From Nanobdellota archaeon (GTDB lineage Archaea > Nanobdellota > Nanobdellia > Pacearchaeales > GW2011-AR1), in assembly GCA_018825865.1 (NCBI GenBank), contig JAHKAF010000097.1:1-5558 (forward strand): DNA of 5,558 nucleotides, read 5' to 3'. The position numbers and the translations under genes were made by a program. Numbering within the stretch: the stretch's first letter is position 1; every line of letters begins with the position of its first letter. The notes under the pieces are model-generated. The model was not told the origin of the DNA. It made no database searches and was given only the letters and a program-made list of their open reading frames with translations. Shown piece after piece: positions 5,107 through 5,558 of this stretch.

Positions 5107-5121
5107 TTTTTAAATTTACTC
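5107..5121 (-). promoter_or_regulatory. BRE/TATA promoter of methionine aminopeptidase
   Basis: On the minus strand GAGTAAA is followed by TTTAAAAA (5114-5107), centred about 26 bases from the ATG at 5085. This is leaderless spacing, and the remaining upstream bases contain no ribosome binding site. It lies in the 56-base gap after the COG3270-like gene. Confidence 0.55.
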
Positions 5122-5141
5122 TCGTAGAACTTATGAATAAA

Positions 5142-5558
5142 CTAATTCTTTTCTTTCAGTCTCCGATTCTTAGGAATATAATTTCCAATTTTATGTTCTG
5201 AAGCTTTTCCACATCCAAGGAAATTGTCCTTGTATTTTATTATTAGGAATCCTTTTTCCCCAGTTTGAATATCTAGCTCATTTCCTTTCATCCATTCTTC
5301 TGCTTGCTCGTCGCTGAGTTCAAAAATATTCTTTGTTATTTGTTCTTTGAGAATCTGGGCACCTTCTATACTCAATCTGATTTCGTCCTTAATCACCTTC
5401 CCGAAATATATTCCAATTCTTTCAATCCAGATTATTTGTTCTAATTCTATTAAATCTCTTTTAGTTAGACTTCCTTGGAAAAGGTATAATCTTTCCATCC
5501 CCATTTGAACAAAAATTCCCTTAATATCTTCAACTCCAAACTGCCTTCTAAGTTTGTC
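5142..5558 (-). CDS. COG3270-like NOL1/NOP2/Fmu-family PUA-type RNA-binding protein, 5' end missing
   Basis: The frame is open from the window edge to the TAG at 5144-5142, giving 138 or more visible residues. An ATG at 5504 exists, but the 18 codons before it (starting DKLRRQFGVEDIKG) read as normal coding sequence, and I expect the true start beyond the edge. The C-terminal part, GFLIIKYKDNFLGCGKASE to NYIPKNRRLK, is the PUA-like RNA-binding domain seen at the end of NOL1/NOP2/Fmu rRNA methyltransferases. The central IRLSIEGAQILKEQITKNIF matches archaeal COG3270 proteins as I remember them. These are small proteins of about 150-180 residues thought to act in ribosome or tRNA maturation. No methyltransferase motifs (SAM site, catalytic Cys) are visible, consistent with a stand-alone RNA-binding protein, although the N-terminus is unseen. 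Confidence 0.75.
   Translation of the reverse strand, partial: DKLRRQFGVEDIKGIFVQMGMERLYLFQGSLTKRDLIELEQIIWIERIGIYFGKVIKDEIRLSIEGAQILKEQITKNIFELSDEQAEEWMKGNELDIQTGEKGFLIIKYKDNFLGCGKASEHKIGNYIPKNRRLKEKN

Overview
This AT-rich window looks like chromosomal DNA from an archaeon. It most likely belongs to the DPANN superphylum, in the Pacearchaeota/Woesearchaeota neighbourhood, but that placement is inferred from protein style rather than from any marker search. The archaeal evidence is direct: the start of a TFS-type transcription factor zinc ribbon, a VAT/Cdc48 double AAA+ ATPase, an ER/archaeal-type (Ser-His) signal peptidase, a type II methionine aminopeptidase and a COG3270-like PUA-type RNA-binding protein. 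BRE/TATA promoters of the TTTAAA type lie about 26 bases before several start codons.

Layout. Bases 1-35 (minus) hold the first 11 codons of a TFS-like gene cut by the window edge. Bases 36-165 are intergenic, with the probable TFS promoter. Bases 166-792 (minus) encode a signal peptidase I. Bases 793-1117 hold no long ORF but are dense with signals: the signal peptidase promoter, a divergent promoter with a candidate 28-residue protein (876-962), a strong-looking BRE/TATA box (986-1001), a perfect 16-bp palindrome at its expected start site, two RNA-capable hairpins, and a second TATA box close to the next gene. Bases 1118-3753 (plus) are a two-gene, ATGA-overlapping operon: a zinc-ribbon/AbrB-like protein, then Cdc48. 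Bases 3814-4206 (plus) encode a stand-alone response-regulator receiver domain with its own BRE/TATA. It meets the minus-strand methionine aminopeptidase (4207-5085) stop codon to stop codon with no gap. Bases 5142-5558 (minus) are a COG3270-like gene whose 5' end lies outside the window.

How the genes fit together. Most are housekeeping functions of protein biogenesis and turnover: ribosome/RNA handling (COG3270-like), N-terminal methionine removal, signal-peptide cleavage and Cdc48 unfolding, with TFS supporting RNA polymerase. The tight coupling of the AbrB-like protein to Cdc48, behind a promoter region rich in inverted repeats, suggests a regulated Cdc48 operon, possibly self-regulated. 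The first genes of transcription units appear to be leaderless (TATA about 26 bases from the ATG, no useful Shine-Dalgarno), whereas the internal operon gene cdc48 has a good GAGGTG ribosome binding site. I see no clear mobile element, CRISPR array, tRNA or rRNA. The most unusual part is the 840-1117 regulatory/small-gene region; the rest is an ordinary core region.
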